Below the pieces are notes generated by a model that saw only the letters and a program-made list of their open reading frames with translations, was not told the DNA's origin and did no database searches. Below, piece after piece: positions 1-12,500 of a DNA stretch of 64,000 bases; position 1 is the first letter of the stretch, and the number at the start of each line of letters is the position of its first letter. The translations under genes and the position numbers were made by a program. The DNA is from Zopfochytrium polystomum. Taxonomy: Eukaryota; Chytridiomycota; Chytridiomycetes; Chytridiales; Chytridiaceae. The stretch is from the NCBI GenBank assembly GCA_025765615.1, contig JAIVFJ010000043.1, positions 310,001 to 374,000 on the forward strand, given 5' to 3'.

Positions 1-3000
1 TTAGAAACTCGAAGCACCAGTTCTTTACGACCAGCGCCCTTTCAAATCCATCCTCGCTCTTATAGTTTTCAAATTCGTTCAATCTAAGTGCGACGGGACG
101 GTAGCACCTCCTGCAAATCTGGATGGAGACCAGACCTATCAAGGACGCTGCGAGTGCCGTTCCTTGCTCGCTCGTGTGGTATGTGTTTTGAAGCCAAGCT
201 ATAAATGCTATCTGTGCCAGGACCGTAGCGATTACCAGACCGACGAAGGGAAGAGTCGCAAGGAAAGAAATGAACTGGCGGATGTGTCGTTTGTACGACG
301 GGTAATGCAGCTCTATCTTTCCGGTGATTGGGCTCAATCGTTTGCCTGCTGGCTCGAAGGCATGCCTTTGAATGGTCGAGGCTTCAAAGGTGTGGGTTGC
401 CCATTTGATGGAAAAGTAGCTGTTGCGCCGCTGCCAATACCGGAGATAAAGGACAGACCAAAGCGCCATAAGAAGAGCAAAGTACGGGGACAGTGCGTTG
501 TCGAATAAATGGTGCCAGTCTGTTGCAGAGTTATCGTCGTTGCTGCAGATGTTCGCTTAACTCGTCGCAATTGACTACGCAAAATGCACTTACACGACTG
601 TCACAACAATGCCAAATATGAACACGATGACACCAAAAACTGACGAACCGGCGAGCCAGTGGTTGTAAAACTGAAGGTACACGAAATACAATGCAATTTT
701 TTCGCCGAAATAGTCTCTCATGAGGTCGATTGGTTGCTGGCGCGATTTCACGAATCCGTTTATGAGGCGAGTTCGAAGTGTCCATTCGTGATTTTGAGCT
801 TGCGCAAGACGAGTCTTTGCGTCCATTTTCTCCACGTCGTCATCTAAGTCGTCAGACTGGTGCACAGGATACATATCCGTGTAAAATCTATGGTCGATAA
901 GATAATGGATTCCTACGGTGATGGAGCGTGGGTGAAAGGCAACAAATCCTAGCAAATCCCTTTACCTTCACACCGAAATCGCTGATTCGTCTTTAATTTA
1001 ATCTCAATCTGGTCCAGTAGGTTGTACGCGATCAAGATCCTATGACGCTCTTCGAAGAACTTCGTCCGGACAACGTGAGCTGGTTGCGATTCGCAGTCGA
1101 CAAACTTATAAGTGTTGTCTTTTTGGAGCAGTTTGAATTGATAGTTGGAGAGGTTTTTGCTGTCGAGGACTGCGTGCTGAACGTTTAAGTCCAGATGGTA
1201 GTGACCAAACGAGAAGAGACCGGTTCTTTTTTTTGGATGAGCGTCAGCCGGGAGCGGATACGGCGGCTCCTGCTTAATGATTAACGAAGGAATGAATAGG
1301 CTCGAACACACCTTCAGGCGGAACATGAGCTTTAGAGTTCTGGCCTCCACGCACAGAACATGAAAGGGGACCAAGAGTTTCACGTAAATAGTACTGGATT
1401 TTTCTTTGGACTGTTCGTGCTCCATGACGACTCCGCGCTTGCACAGTCGACGTTCGAACTCGTTCCGGGCAAGGACGGCGGCGTCCTCATGTTTCGACTT
1501 TTTAAAGCGCAGTATGTAGTCCCACTGTTCGACACCATAAATGACTGAAACTATCGCATCAGCTGCCCGAAACTTTGGACCTGAAACACCGGAGAGAAAG
1601 GAGTTCAGTACTTGATTTTATTAGCAAATGGCTATTCTAAAAGAAGTCTCACGCACAGAATACCGTAAGCGCCTTCTCTTTGCTCGCCTCCTTGTTGAAT
1701 GCCTTCCACTTGACAACGGCATCAAAGCAGCGCACATCCTCGTCCGCCCAAAGTTTGACGAAACGCCGGTCGTGAAGCCTCCTTATAGTCACATCCGCAC
1801 GGCCGGCGACAATGACCTCCACATGCTCGTGACGAACGACTCCAGGTGATTCAACATCGCTCGCAGGCTGCAACTCGAAGTCTGATTCCGTCTCGCTCTC
1901 GTCGGGTCGCTCCCGCCGGGCTGGCTGTGGGACACGTTCTAGAGTTTTCCGCCTATTCAAATCCTCAGTGCGAGAAGGTGGCTCGGCTTTTTTCTGACCT
2001 CCACCACCCCCGCCTCCTCGATTTCTGTCGCTATCCTCCCTCGCCCATCGCTTTGATCCCGCCTTCCCCGGCTCCAGGTGCTGGCTTTGATCCAAACCAA
2101 GTGCAACCATCTCCGGCCTGCCTCCAGCGTGTGCCTTCGAGAGCCTGCCATCCGACACTGACTCAATATCTCCGAACCCTGAACCGGCGTCGGGCGAAGC
2201 GTTATGAGAGTCCCACTGCGCGTGATCAGTCGTGTGCGAAGCTCCAAAGCGTCCGCCGGATACGTGACCCTGTCCGGCTTGAGGGAGCCTGTGCTCGTAG
2301 AGGTGTGCAGAGTCTCCGCCATAGCTGGCTGGAACTGTGATTTTTGGAAGGGTTGTGGAAGAAATAGGAGGGTGACTTGAGTATGGGGAGGACCCGAGCG
2401 GAGGGAGGTGGTAAGGGCTTTGAACGGGTCCGAGAGCTCGAGATGTCTCTTCATAGGCTCCATCGGGCGTGTCTAATGTAACCCCCGTCAGCAGATCGCT
2501 ATTTGCAACGGGGAGTCCTGCGCTGTGGAACTCATCCGCGATCGCACCGTCTCCGAACAGGATGTCGCGGCGGGCATCTCCATCGACGGTCCCAAACAGT
2601 TGAGCTGCTCACGGTCCAAAACGTAGAAAATGCGCACCGTCAATACTGCAATTGATTCAGAGGAGGAGATTAGGGCGCGTCGCACCTCTTCCATCCAAGT
2701 CCTGATCGACAAAACCATGATTTCCTCCCCAAGAGAAGTCAAATCCGTCCCCAGAATGTTGTGGAGAAGGGTGCTCTTGATCGCCTTGCCAAAGCCCTTG
2801 TGGATTGTGTGTCAGGTCTCTATGTGTAAACGGCGAATGTGTTTGGTCCACAAACTCAGCCCTCATATGTGGATCGACGTCAGCGATGTTGCGATGGGTC
2901 TCGATGGCTGTGCCCACCCGCAAATTGAGCTGGCCGAGGTCGTCAGAGGGATAATGCTGGTGATCTAGGATGTGGTAAAGTCCCCGATTATCCAGTCCGT

Positions 3001-3046
3001 GATCCCCATCCATATAGTGGTCTTCGCTGTGGTGTTGTTCGTTCAT
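1..3046 (-). CDS. Anoctamin (TMEM16) family protein, 5' part only
   Basis: Membrane protein of the anoctamin family, whose members are lipid scramblases or calcium-activated anion channels; the gene runs off the window at base 1. Model exons: 3046-2686, 2604-1657, 1580-966, 912-594, 542-1, all phase-compatible. The first ~430 residues are low-complexity (His-, Pro-, Ser-rich, a Gly run) and unlike the family. After that come the cytosolic dimerisation-type region (VEQWDYILRF, then YVKLLVPFHVLCVEA), the linker (GIHYLIDHRFY), the hallmark DYFGEKIALYFVYLQFY before the first membrane segment, and NALSPYFALLMALWSVLYLRYW, another conserved anoctamin block. ATG at 3046 is the first in frame after stops. 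Calcium-site helices lie outside the window, so channel versus scramblase cannot be told. Family assignment is firm; the N-terminal extension is less certain. Confidence 0.85.
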
Positions 3047-3430
3047 GACGGTTGGGAAGGGGTTGTCTAGCAGCTGTGTGCTGCAGTGTGCTTTTTCTTC
3101 ACGAGAAAATTCACTCCAAGCGACGTGCCGGTTTTTTTTCTTCTGGACGCGTTTTTCAAGTATTTGGTTGTGCACATGATCGAAGAAAAAAAAACGAAAC
3201 TCTTTTGGCCAAGGATGTGCGCCCACCACCGGCAGCGGATATATCTAATGTTTCAGTAACAAAGTACTTCGAAAAGTGACACAGCGGAGAGAAGCGATAC
3301 GATGGAGCATGCGGATTGAGACTACTGGAGTTAAAAGCGAGGATAAGAAAAATCACAAAATCTGCGAAGAACCCGCAACACGTCAATGAAAGTCGAAAGA
3401 GCATTGAGGGGAATGCATAGGTGTGGATAA

Positions 3431-5118
3431 TCAGCTATTGTAGTAGCTGTAAGGAGAAACGTTGCCAATTGGATAGTATCGGCAGGTTGTAACAAGGCAG
3501 AAGCTGCCATCAGAATGAGTGTTCGTCACTTGGCCGCAACCGACTTTCTTTGTTGCCCTCCACAGAACCTGGCTCGCGTGGTTTAGCGAGTTTGGATCCT
3601 CGGTCATCCAATCGTCGACCGCAGCATCCATGGTCTGATGCCCTGCGCCTTTTGTGCCTCCGTAGGACTCGAGATTTTCTCCCTCACCAGAGGCCCCCGA
3701 GTGCACAAGGGCGCAATTGAGGCTGTACGCAAGGTAGTTGGAATAGCTGGACGCTTCGGATGCGAGGCCAGAGTCCCAGATCAACGAGGGCATTCCATAC
3801 TGTGAGCGATACGAGTTGTGCTTGTTAAGTGTTGCTGCCTCAGCATCACTAATCGTGGATGGAGCCTGTGTTGGCGTCGGCGTCGGCGTCGTCGATGTAG
3901 TCGGCTGCTGTTCGGTTGTGGGTTCGGGAGTCGGCGTTGGGTCAGGAGCAGGGGCCTGAGTGGTTGGCTGCGGCGCAGGAGCCTCTGTTGTCGAAGTTTC
4001 CTGAGTGGGCTCCAGAGCTTGCGCAGTCGATGTGGGCGCATCACTCGAAGAGACAGAAGAGCTGGATGTCTCTGCCGAGAAAGAGCTGGTAGAGGCAGAA
4101 GACGCTGACACAAAGGAAGTTGCAGAGGCCGTGGCAGTCGAGCTGTGGTTTATAATCGTGCCAGTCGGCGCTTTCACACAAACTTTGTCGCCATCTTTGA
4201 AGTCCCAACATTCCAAATTCAAATTCCAGTTGTACAGATCCGTTACGCTAATGTTGTATCGGCTTGTCAGAGTAATGCAGTTTTCCGCACTGGAGACGGT
4301 TGTGTTCTGCAGGCATCCCTGAACGGGAATCACTGAAGACGCCGATGTAGTTGAGTTGGATTCTGCGGGGACAAGTTTTGTGTCGACGTAGCCCTTAACG
4401 CAAATAATCGTGCCAGCAACAATGGAGGTGCAGTCCAAATAGATATTCAGATTGAGAAGCTCCTGAGAGGTGAGGCCGAACTCCGCGGCAATGGGTCCGC
4501 AGCTGTCAGACGCGGACAAGGTGTAGTTTGTAATGCATTGGGACAGATCTCCAAGCGCGTTCTTGGGACTCTGCTGAGCCTCGATATCCGCACAAACGGC
4601 TTGACCCACGGGAAGATTGTTGCAGTCAATAAAGCTATTAAGCTGCTTAAATTTGTAGTAGGTCTGGTCGAACAAAGGGTAGTGCGTTCAGTAAACCGTG
4701 GCGTGTTTGCTTCGAACAAGTCCGAAGTTGATAGAAATGAACGGAAACTACTACTCACGATGCCCAACTCTTCTGCCAGGGAAACGCACGTATCCGTGGC
4801 CGTAACGATCCGGCTTGACGCGCAGTTTTCCGACACGGCCTTGGAGTTCTGATCAAGGTTTGGGCGGAAGTGCCCGGGGCTGTTGATGTTCCTTGCAACG
4901 ACCCTTTCGATTTGAACCGCGAGGAGCGCCAGAAAGGCGGAACCTGCGAATGCGACAACGGGGAGTGGACAGCAACGCATTTTTGTGTAACGTTGAAGCG
5001 TTTCGGAGGGGTGGGTCCACGGCGTGGGGGTCGCGACGGCGGCTGCGGTGGCTGACGGCGCTTCGATCTTGGGTGCAGGATTTTTTGCTGTTTCCAGTGT
5101 CTTCTTTTCATCTTCCAT
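3431..5118 (-). CDS. Secreted LysM-repeat protein with C-terminal CAP/SCP (PR-1-like) domain
   Basis: Two exons (5118-4759, 4663-3431; 95-bp intron, phase 0). A hydrophobic segment (PVVAFAGSAFLALLAV) follows a second ATG at 4980. Starting there gives a classic signal peptide; starting at 5118 gives a 46-residue cytosolic tail and a signal anchor. Three LysM-like modules follow, each with paired cysteines and the pattern of a Cys-rich start, NxxLxxxN/I and an IxVC end. A Ser/Thr/Pro-rich linker follows (Thr-Pro repeats), then a CAP domain of ~130 residues (LNKHNSYRSQYGMPSLIWD, with later HASQVLW and a C-terminal Cys cluster). LysM modules bind chitin or peptidoglycan. CAP proteins are secreted and some bind sterols or lipids. 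The combination suggests a cell-wall or extracellular protein. Exact function is unknown. Confidence 0.85.
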
Positions 5119-5212
5119 TCAAATTGACCCATCTTACTTTTTGGTGGCTGAAAACGAAGGAAACAAGAAAGAGAGATGCGTCGCATGAGAGGGGCAGCGA
5201 CCGCCCACTCAC

Positions 5213-5243
<31 letters not shown>

Positions 5244-6087
5244 CATAGCAACGCCAAGATGCAAGCTTGGCACGATCACGACGCCTCCTGTTCCCTTCGC
5301 CGACTCGCAAAAATATAAAACGACCCATTGTCGTCTTTCCATTTTTCGGCTTTGACAGCTCCACCACTCACACCGTGATTTCTTTTGCGGCGCCATCCGC
5401 AGTTTTTCAAGGTCATGTTAATCCGGGCCTAACCGAATGCACGCTGCGCATTCCCTGTACCCCTTCACCCCAACCCAACGCAACAACCCGACCCAACACT
5501 ACACTTCAGCGATGCAATGATAGTTGTAGCGCGAAATCCATCGCATACAGACTTGCCCTATAACAAATAATTGACCGCGAGGAGAGAACCCCAGCGCTTG
5601 GACCAGTCTCTTTGTGAGAATCGGCGGCTCGTTAGGGAGTTCGTGCCAGGTCCCGCAAACCTCTGTGTTTGCTCGTCTCTGGCCACGACAAAGGTAGAGA
5701 AACAGAATGACACTTTTCGCTACGGCAACCCTTTAGAGAGCCAAAGTCGACCATGCGCCGTAACGGAGGTGAAAAGTTCTGGAAAAGGGAGAGGGGGACG
5801 GTGAAGGAGCGGACTGCGGTGCGCTTGGGAGAAGAGCAGCTTTCAGTGAGCGACAAACTTGATGCGCAACGTTTTCCACCATAATGTCGAAGAGAGTTTT
5901 TTGCTGCGTTCTCAAACTTCTGTTGTGAAGCCGGATGTAGACGAAACGGAGAAAACCCGATTTTTGATTTGCGATTACAAAAATGAGACGGTCGAGTTTG
6001 CGTTCGGCCTCGTTTACCTCCCAACCCCAATCCATTCCCCCACCCAAATCGTCCCGACTCCCAATCCATTCACAGTGTCTGTTTAAG
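5119..6087. other. Intergenic region, 0.97 kb
   Basis: Lies between the start of the LysM/CAP gene and the end of the zinc-finger gene, both on the minus strand. It holds a (CAGA)n microsatellite at about 5213-5244 and no reading frame with recognisable content. Presumably it contains the LysM/CAP promoter and the zinc-finger gene's 3' UTR. Confidence 0.5.
5213..5244. repeat. (CAGA)n microsatellite
   Basis: About eight perfect copies of the tetranucleotide CAGA/GACA, roughly 100 bp upstream of the LysM/CAP start codon. A similar TCTG run lies upstream of the SFC1-type gene at 18.7 kb. Confidence 0.9.
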
Positions 6088-8375
6088 TTAAACCCTCCCA
6101 GCCTCATTTGTCCCGCAGGCAACACATGTTGTCCTTCGTGCAAAATTGTGGTAACGGCACGTTGGGTTCGGGCAAATCCAGTCACCAGGCTTCAAAGGAT
6201 CCTTGCTTCGTGGGGGTGGTCCGCGAAAAGTCGTGGCTGCCCGGCCTGCATTCCCAACGGGCGCCGAAGTTCCGCTGTTGAGACGACTGACGGCTGACAC
6301 AGCTGGAGATCCTGGAGACCCAGCCACAACCTTGCCCCGAACAAACCCAGTGGGCGGATTAACACCGCTCACCAAGCCCCCGCCGTTTAGAGTTAGCAGT
6401 CCAGGAGAAGTGGCCGATCGAACAGCGATTGTGTGATTAGTTGAGCTGCTTGCTCCGCCGGAAGGGCCATTTGCAACAATGCCACCCGCACCCGATGGCT
6501 GTCCTAGGCCGCGATTCCGTCTAAGCATCTCAGCCCACGAAAACTGCACGGGTTTGTCCGTCGCCGACCCGCGGCGAGCGGGTTCCGCCGCAACTGTTCC
6601 GTGAGCCATCTTTGGGGAAACCGGTGTCGAGCTCGCCATAGGGTCGTTGGGGAGCGACGGAGTTGAATGTGATTTCGGTGGGAGGAAAATCCGAGGCGAT
6701 TCCTCAAAAGGGGATCTGATAGAGGCGGTAGTTGACTCGGGTGTTCGACTGCCGGATGTTTCCCAACCCGGGGGCACCGAGAATGGCTCGTCCTGACGGA
6801 GGAACAGTTGAAGCCGCCGTGGAAAGCTGTTGTACTGTGATTCTATTACCCCTCGAGGCGGAGGATACATAGCACCTCTGGAGAGCTGAGGTGAGACGTT
6901 CCATGGTTCCGCCAGGCTGTGTGGCTCTCTGCCTGAAGTTTCTGGGTATTTAATGTTCGATAGAGCCGGACGTCCAAATATCGGATCGGGCTCTCGTGAA
7001 ACGGGGAACGCACTGTCTTCCATCTCCAGCTTATCTATCCATGAAGTCATCGCTGTAAGCATTTCAGGGTCGACACCTTCATCTTCCGCGCCAAAGCTCA
7101 ACGGTCGTGGAACGAATGGCCTCCCGAGCAGTGATTGGCTGCCTGAGCTCCTTGACGGGCCACCTATGTCGAGAATCTGCGATGAAATAAGAATATAGTG
7201 GAACGTCGAGGGGAACTGACCGATGAAGGCGAGCGGGATGTGTCTCCAAATCGAGAAGAGCCAGGGTGAGCTGGAGCATAGACGGGTGATGCCTAGGATG
7301 ACTTGAGTTGCAACTTCTAACGCGCCTCGACTGCATACCATGTTCTGAACAACAGTTGGAACCCATCCAGTATATCCCACCATGTCGCTAATAGAACTGC
7401 TCAACGCTTTACGTGATGAAAACCCTACATGACCGCAGAGGAACTCCACCTAAAATATTTTAAGACACACGAATAAAAACTGGTTAAGGTCCTTACATCC
7501 CGCGTGGTCGACAGTTTTCTGAGGGGTTCCAAAAACAGCTGAGGAAGAGTAGTTTTGCATGTTTCGAACTGAGGAGGCTGCTGTAACCAATCGAACAGGC
7601 CTTCTCGAATCATCAGTCACCCAGAACGCGGTTGGGAAGTGGAACAAACTTTGAATTGCTTGCCGCATCTCCAGCCTAGAAAGTGTCAAAGCGACTGACA
7701 GAATGTGGTCGAATGCGCGAAAGTCTTGGTATTTCTTAAATCATTTCAGTCAGGCTAACTATCGAGTCAACGATGGGCTACCTCGAATTGCTTGAGTACG
7801 TCCAAAGAGCTCTGCACCGCACGGTAAGCGATATTTCCATCGAACTGATCATCATGAGGTGTTCTTGAGACATGCGAGTCCGCTCCACCCTCTGTTTGAC
7901 AAGGCTGGCGTGACCCCTCCACATCCAAGCCCAAACAGAACCGAGCTTGATTGTCGCTCGCCAGGTCCACCAAGCACTCGCCCGCCCCAGGGAACTCTCC
8001 TTTCAGGAGTGACAACGTAGCCACACGAACGGCTGCGGCGTCCTTGGTTGAGGGTGTTTCAATGAGGAAACAGGGGAAGTGGGTCGGCCACAGCGACGAG
8101 GACGGGCTACGGGAACGACTAAGGCTGTTTGCTGAACTGATGTGGAAACGGGAGCCATCCACGGTAGAGACCTTCCGCTTAGGAGCTTGTGGAGAATCAA
8201 GCGATCGTCGACACCAGTGGATGTGGCTATGCAGCAGCCGGAATGGGGCTAGGCTTAGCTGAAGATCAAGCAGGTGAAGTAGCCTGTAGGCCGTCTCGAT
8301 TTGGATTACGCCAGCCGGTCCAGCCACGCATACAAAACGGGCGTCCTCTGCCAGATCGACAACGTCCTCAGTCAT
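6088..8375 (-). CDS. Protein with C-terminal RanBP2-type zinc finger, otherwise unrecognised (714 aa)
   Basis: Four phase-consistent exons: 8375-7782, 7734-7650, 7600-7497 and 7449-6088. The last ~30 residues form one RanBP2-type zinc finger: GDWICPNPTCRYHNF, then C-x2-C (TTCVACG). Such fingers bind RNA or ubiquitin. The middle (about residues 185-340, encoded by exons 2-4) is rich in regularly spaced Leu and predicts helices, possibly an armadillo-like stack, but I do not recognise the family. The region between is Ser/Pro/Gly-rich and probably disordered. The first exon contains hydrophobic stretches and could have an unseen intron. Cellular role cannot be stated beyond probable nucleic-acid or ubiquitin binding. 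Confidence 0.7.
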
Positions 8376-9529
8376 TGTAGAGAGCTAGGATAGCCGCTCT
8401 GTCAGGAGCGATACGAATCTGACGTGATGAAAAAGGAGATGAGTTGAGGTGCGGGGAGAGAAACACCCACGATCGGATGGTCAGGGGAAGTGTGCGAGGA
8501 CAGCTTGGGAAGGTCTCTGGTGAGCGGAGAGAGTTGGCTCCCCGCAGCTTTGCCCCTCCTTTTTTGTTTTCATTTAAATTGGGGGTAGCAAAGCCCGAAC
8601 TGCCATCGTTGCGGGGGAAGCAACGAGGAGGAGCGCAGATCGCAACGCCACCGGATTGACGAGGACCACCCAACCACAGGCAGATATGTGGGAATGCAGG
8701 CGGAGAATGTCCGTTTGCTGGCATTGTGCGGCATGCCAACGATTCGTCCGAGTGTGCGAGCTGACAGCAGAGGGAAGGGGATGGGGAGGGTTTGCCGCGA
8801 ATCTCAGTCTTACCACAACCGCTTCGCGGCGACGGCGGAGGCGGGAACGATGGGAAGTTTTCTGTTCGGTGGTCGGGTCTGAGGCGGAAACGAAGTGGTC
8901 GGTGTGGCGACGAGATGGGAAGAAAGAGAGAGACAGAGCAATGGAGGCTTGGATTATTTTTCGGGCTTCAACGATTCTATTCAAGCACCCCGCCCCCCAG
9001 CTTGGGGGTGCTTGAATAGTTCGTCCCTTGACTATTTCTAGGCACAGGATGTGATTGCGATAACCCTGCGCAGGGTTTTTCAACGGTAACTCATTTAAGC
9101 ATGCAGCGTCGTACGAGATGCACCAATCCAAAATTGCCTTTATCCAGTGCTCGGCTTCCCTTTTATCGACGACCTCCAAAGCGATCCGGCTGTTTCAACC
9201 TGTTGGTGGGGAGCCAGGCCCAATGTGGTTCCCAGCAACACTCTGAATTATTTTGACCGGCTGAATCGGTGCCTGTTTGCGGCTCCTCCGTCCACTATTT
9301 TTAATTAATCCAGATGGTGCCCCGTCCAGTATTCTCGCACATCCCGTCCCTCACCAACCACCACCAGTTTTGGCGATGCTCGTGCCCCCACCCACTCCAC
9401 TGCTCTCGCGGGTGGTGGTGCATTTTTTTTATTTTTTTATTTATTTTTTTTTTTAGGTTTTTGGGTTTTTGGTTTTTGGCGCGTTTGTTTACTTTCCGGA
9501 AAAATTGTCTGGAGTCCGGAGGTCCAGCC
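8376..9529. other. Divergent promoter region between zinc-finger gene and CFAP57
   Basis: About 1.15 kb separates two divergently transcribed genes. It contains a near-perfect hairpin (8977-9019) and a T-rich tract at 9422-9475. A minus-strand stretch at 9179-9040 translates into credible protein-like sequence (HWIKAILDWCISYDAACLNE) but has no ATG and no clear splice partner, so I do not call it a gene. Confidence 0.5.
8977..9019. repeat. Perfect 15-bp inverted repeat (hairpin)
   Basis: Arms 8977-8991 and 9005-9019 are exact reverse complements, with a 13-nt spacer. Inside the spacer a run of C facing a run of G could extend pairing in an alternative form. It sits in the divergent promoter region. 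Confidence 0.85.
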
Positions 9530-12500
9530 ATGTCGATTGCATCTTTATCGCACAGGTAACGAAGGAGAGGGGGGCTGCGCTGCCGCTGGCGTTGAAACCC
9601 AACTGGATCACACAGCCATGTCTTCGGGCTTACGGTGACCGCGACTCCTGAAAATATCTTCTACGTGGACGAGAGCACGATCATCTTCCCTGCCGGCTGC
9701 AATGTTGTAGGTTAGCACTGGGAACAGAGGACGGCCTTCGCGAAAGTCGTGCAGCGGATCTCATACCAATCATCGTTATTTTCAGTCGCGGACGTGGACC
9801 AGGGATCACAAAAGTTCATTCCTGCTACAGAAAAGGCGGAAGCAATCTCCGCTCTCACGGTGTCTCCAGATCGACACATCTTTGCCGTTGCAGAGCGAGC
9901 TGCAAGACCTTCACTGGTCATCTACGATCTCCACAGCTTTCGAAAGCGGAGGACTCTACCGCCATGTCCAGAGAGCCAGGGCGTTGCCAAGGTACTCTAA
10001 TTGTACATTCGAGGATTTTACTAATACAACGCGAAAAGGAGTTCACCAGCATGGCCTTCTCGGCTGACGGCCGCTACCTTGCTGCGCAGCTGGGCTCACC
10101 GGAACTGATCCTGCACTACTACTCTTGGGAAAAGGGGAGGCTTCTTGCGACATTCAACTTTTCCAGCATAGCGACAGCCCTATCCGGTCCCGCGATGCAA
10201 TCGTCCGTCCCGCCCCCGAGTCAGTCAGTTGTAAACAAATCCATTGGACCGGCAGCCGTCGCCGCCTCTGGAGACATTCTCCAAATTGCAATCTGTCCAA
10301 ACGACAGCTGCCAGATAAGCGTTTTAGCTGACACGTCATTTCGAGTGTTTCGATACTCTGAGGGGTTCATTAAACTCAGTTTCGAGCGAAAAGGCATGCC
10401 AAAGGTGAGTTGAATGGCGGCTCTTTCTGTCTTATTATGGAACGCATCACCTACTTGCAACAGGAATTCACTTGTCATTGCTGGATGTTCAATGACCGAA
10501 TTGCAGTGGGAACTTCTGACGGGCGCATTCTTGTCTGTACTATGGGCGAAGTTCTTCAGGAGCTCAGATTTGGTCCGGCTGGCACATTTACAGCCGTGTC
10601 ATTCATGATCCACATGTCCCGTGGTCTGATCGTCAGTAGCAAATCAGGACACGTGGAAGTTATGGAAAGATTTCTCGAGACGGAGGCGAAAGTTGAGAGA
10701 CTGAAACTCTTGTGGCGCATGGCAACACCAGACGAGGGAAGCCCGATTCGCTCAATGGCAATAAGTGGATCGGAGGGAAGCTTGCTTGTTTGCTTGGAAA
10801 ACTATCAACTTCTCAAAATGGCTCTTGCATGGTCAGAGATAATGAAGGTATACGCAATTTTTTGAGTTTTCAGCTCCTCAAGTGCACACTCTCAATTTTA
10901 GGGAGAAGACATCAAATTCGAACCTCTGTTTCACCCCTCTCATCACTCCGCAATAACAGGTTTAGATGTATGCTGCAGAAAGCCCCTCCTTGCGACTTGC
11001 GGGACGGACAGATCTGTGCGCATCTGGAACTACCACACAAGAATTTGCGAGCTTTGCAAGATTTTTCCAGAAGAGCCCTTCTCCGTGTCTCTTCACCCGT
11101 CTGGCCTCTATATTCTCGTTGGATTCAGCGATAAGCTGCGCCTATTCAATGTTCTAATCGACGACTTCCGCTTGTTTAAAGAGATTGGAATTCGGAGCTG
11201 CAGAGAGGTTCGTCGTAAGAAGAGTTAACCATCAGCCAAAAATACCTTAATTCCGCTCAAATCATTTTAATAGTGCAGCTTTTCGAATGGAGGACACATC
11301 TTCGCCGCTGCATACGGAAATACGATACAAATATACTCCACATGGACTTTTGATAATATCGGCAATCTCAAAGGCCATAACGGCAAGGTAAAATCCATTC
11401 ACTGGACACCAGACGACAGTGTGCTTATCTCGTCGGGAGCGGATGGAGCTGTGTACACGTGGCTTGTTCGCGACTTTAAACGCGAGAGTGAGCACATTTT
11501 GAAGAGTTGCAGCTACACAAGTGCTGTTTGTACTCCGGATGGGAAGCTTGTATATGCCGTTGGTTCCGATAAACTCATGAAGGTTCTACCGCTGAAAGGT
11601 TCCTCACCCTCAACTGTGCTAAAGTATTGACCGCTTCAGGAAATATCTGAGTCAACAGTGACGCACCAAGTGGAATCAAACGTAACGCTGACCCAGCTCG
11701 CCATTTCCAATTCTGGCCGAATGATGTTTGCAGGTAAAGCTAAGGAGGAGGCTGTGCAGGGATTCTGAGGGAATCTTTTGCTGTCGATAGGGACGTTGAC
11801 TGGACAGGTTCGATCCATCAAATACCCCTTCAGCGGCAACTCGGAGGATTATCAAGAGCACCAAGCCCACAGCGCGGCCGTCACCAAGTTCAAAATCTCG
11901 TACGACGACCAGTATCTTTTCAGCGTGGCCGACGACGGGTGTCTTTTCATGTACAAAATCGCGGACAAAGATGATCGGTCTATAAAAAGAGACCGCGGAT
12001 CGAAGCGGAATCAAGGAAGCGAGTTCGCGGACGAGGTTTGCGCTCTGAGTTTGAAGTATCGCATGTCTAGACTTACTCGAATAATTGGAATCATTCTGTA
12101 GATCCTAATTACAAAGTCCGACCTGGAGGAGAAAACTGTGCTCATGAGTGAGCTCCAGCGCAGCCTTGAGGAGCTGAAATTGGAGCATGAGTACCAGCTG
12201 CGACTGAAAGATATGAATTTCAACGAAAAGCTGAAGGAAATAACGGAGAAATATTCGCAAGAAATTGAAGCCCTCAAAATTTCGACGTCGGTTCTTCGAA
12301 CGGAAAAGGACAAGGAAGAAGTTCGCCACGAAGAGGAACTGCAAGCGCTGAAGTCGAGGCAAATGAACGAGCTACATGTTAGAATTATTTGACATGGGGA
12401 AACCCTCTTCAAGTCTAATACCTTGATGCCGGCACGATCCATCCCACAGGACGTCGAGGCAAAATACAACCAGAATTTGATGGAAGAATACGAAAAGTTT

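Noticed and set aside
5213..5244. CRISPR-like or telomeric repeat
   Set aside because: Plain tetranucleotide microsatellite without spacers; not a telomere unit.
9040..9179. Minus-strand protein-like stretch as an exon
   Set aside because: No ATG, no good splice pair with the zinc-finger gene and no recognised family.
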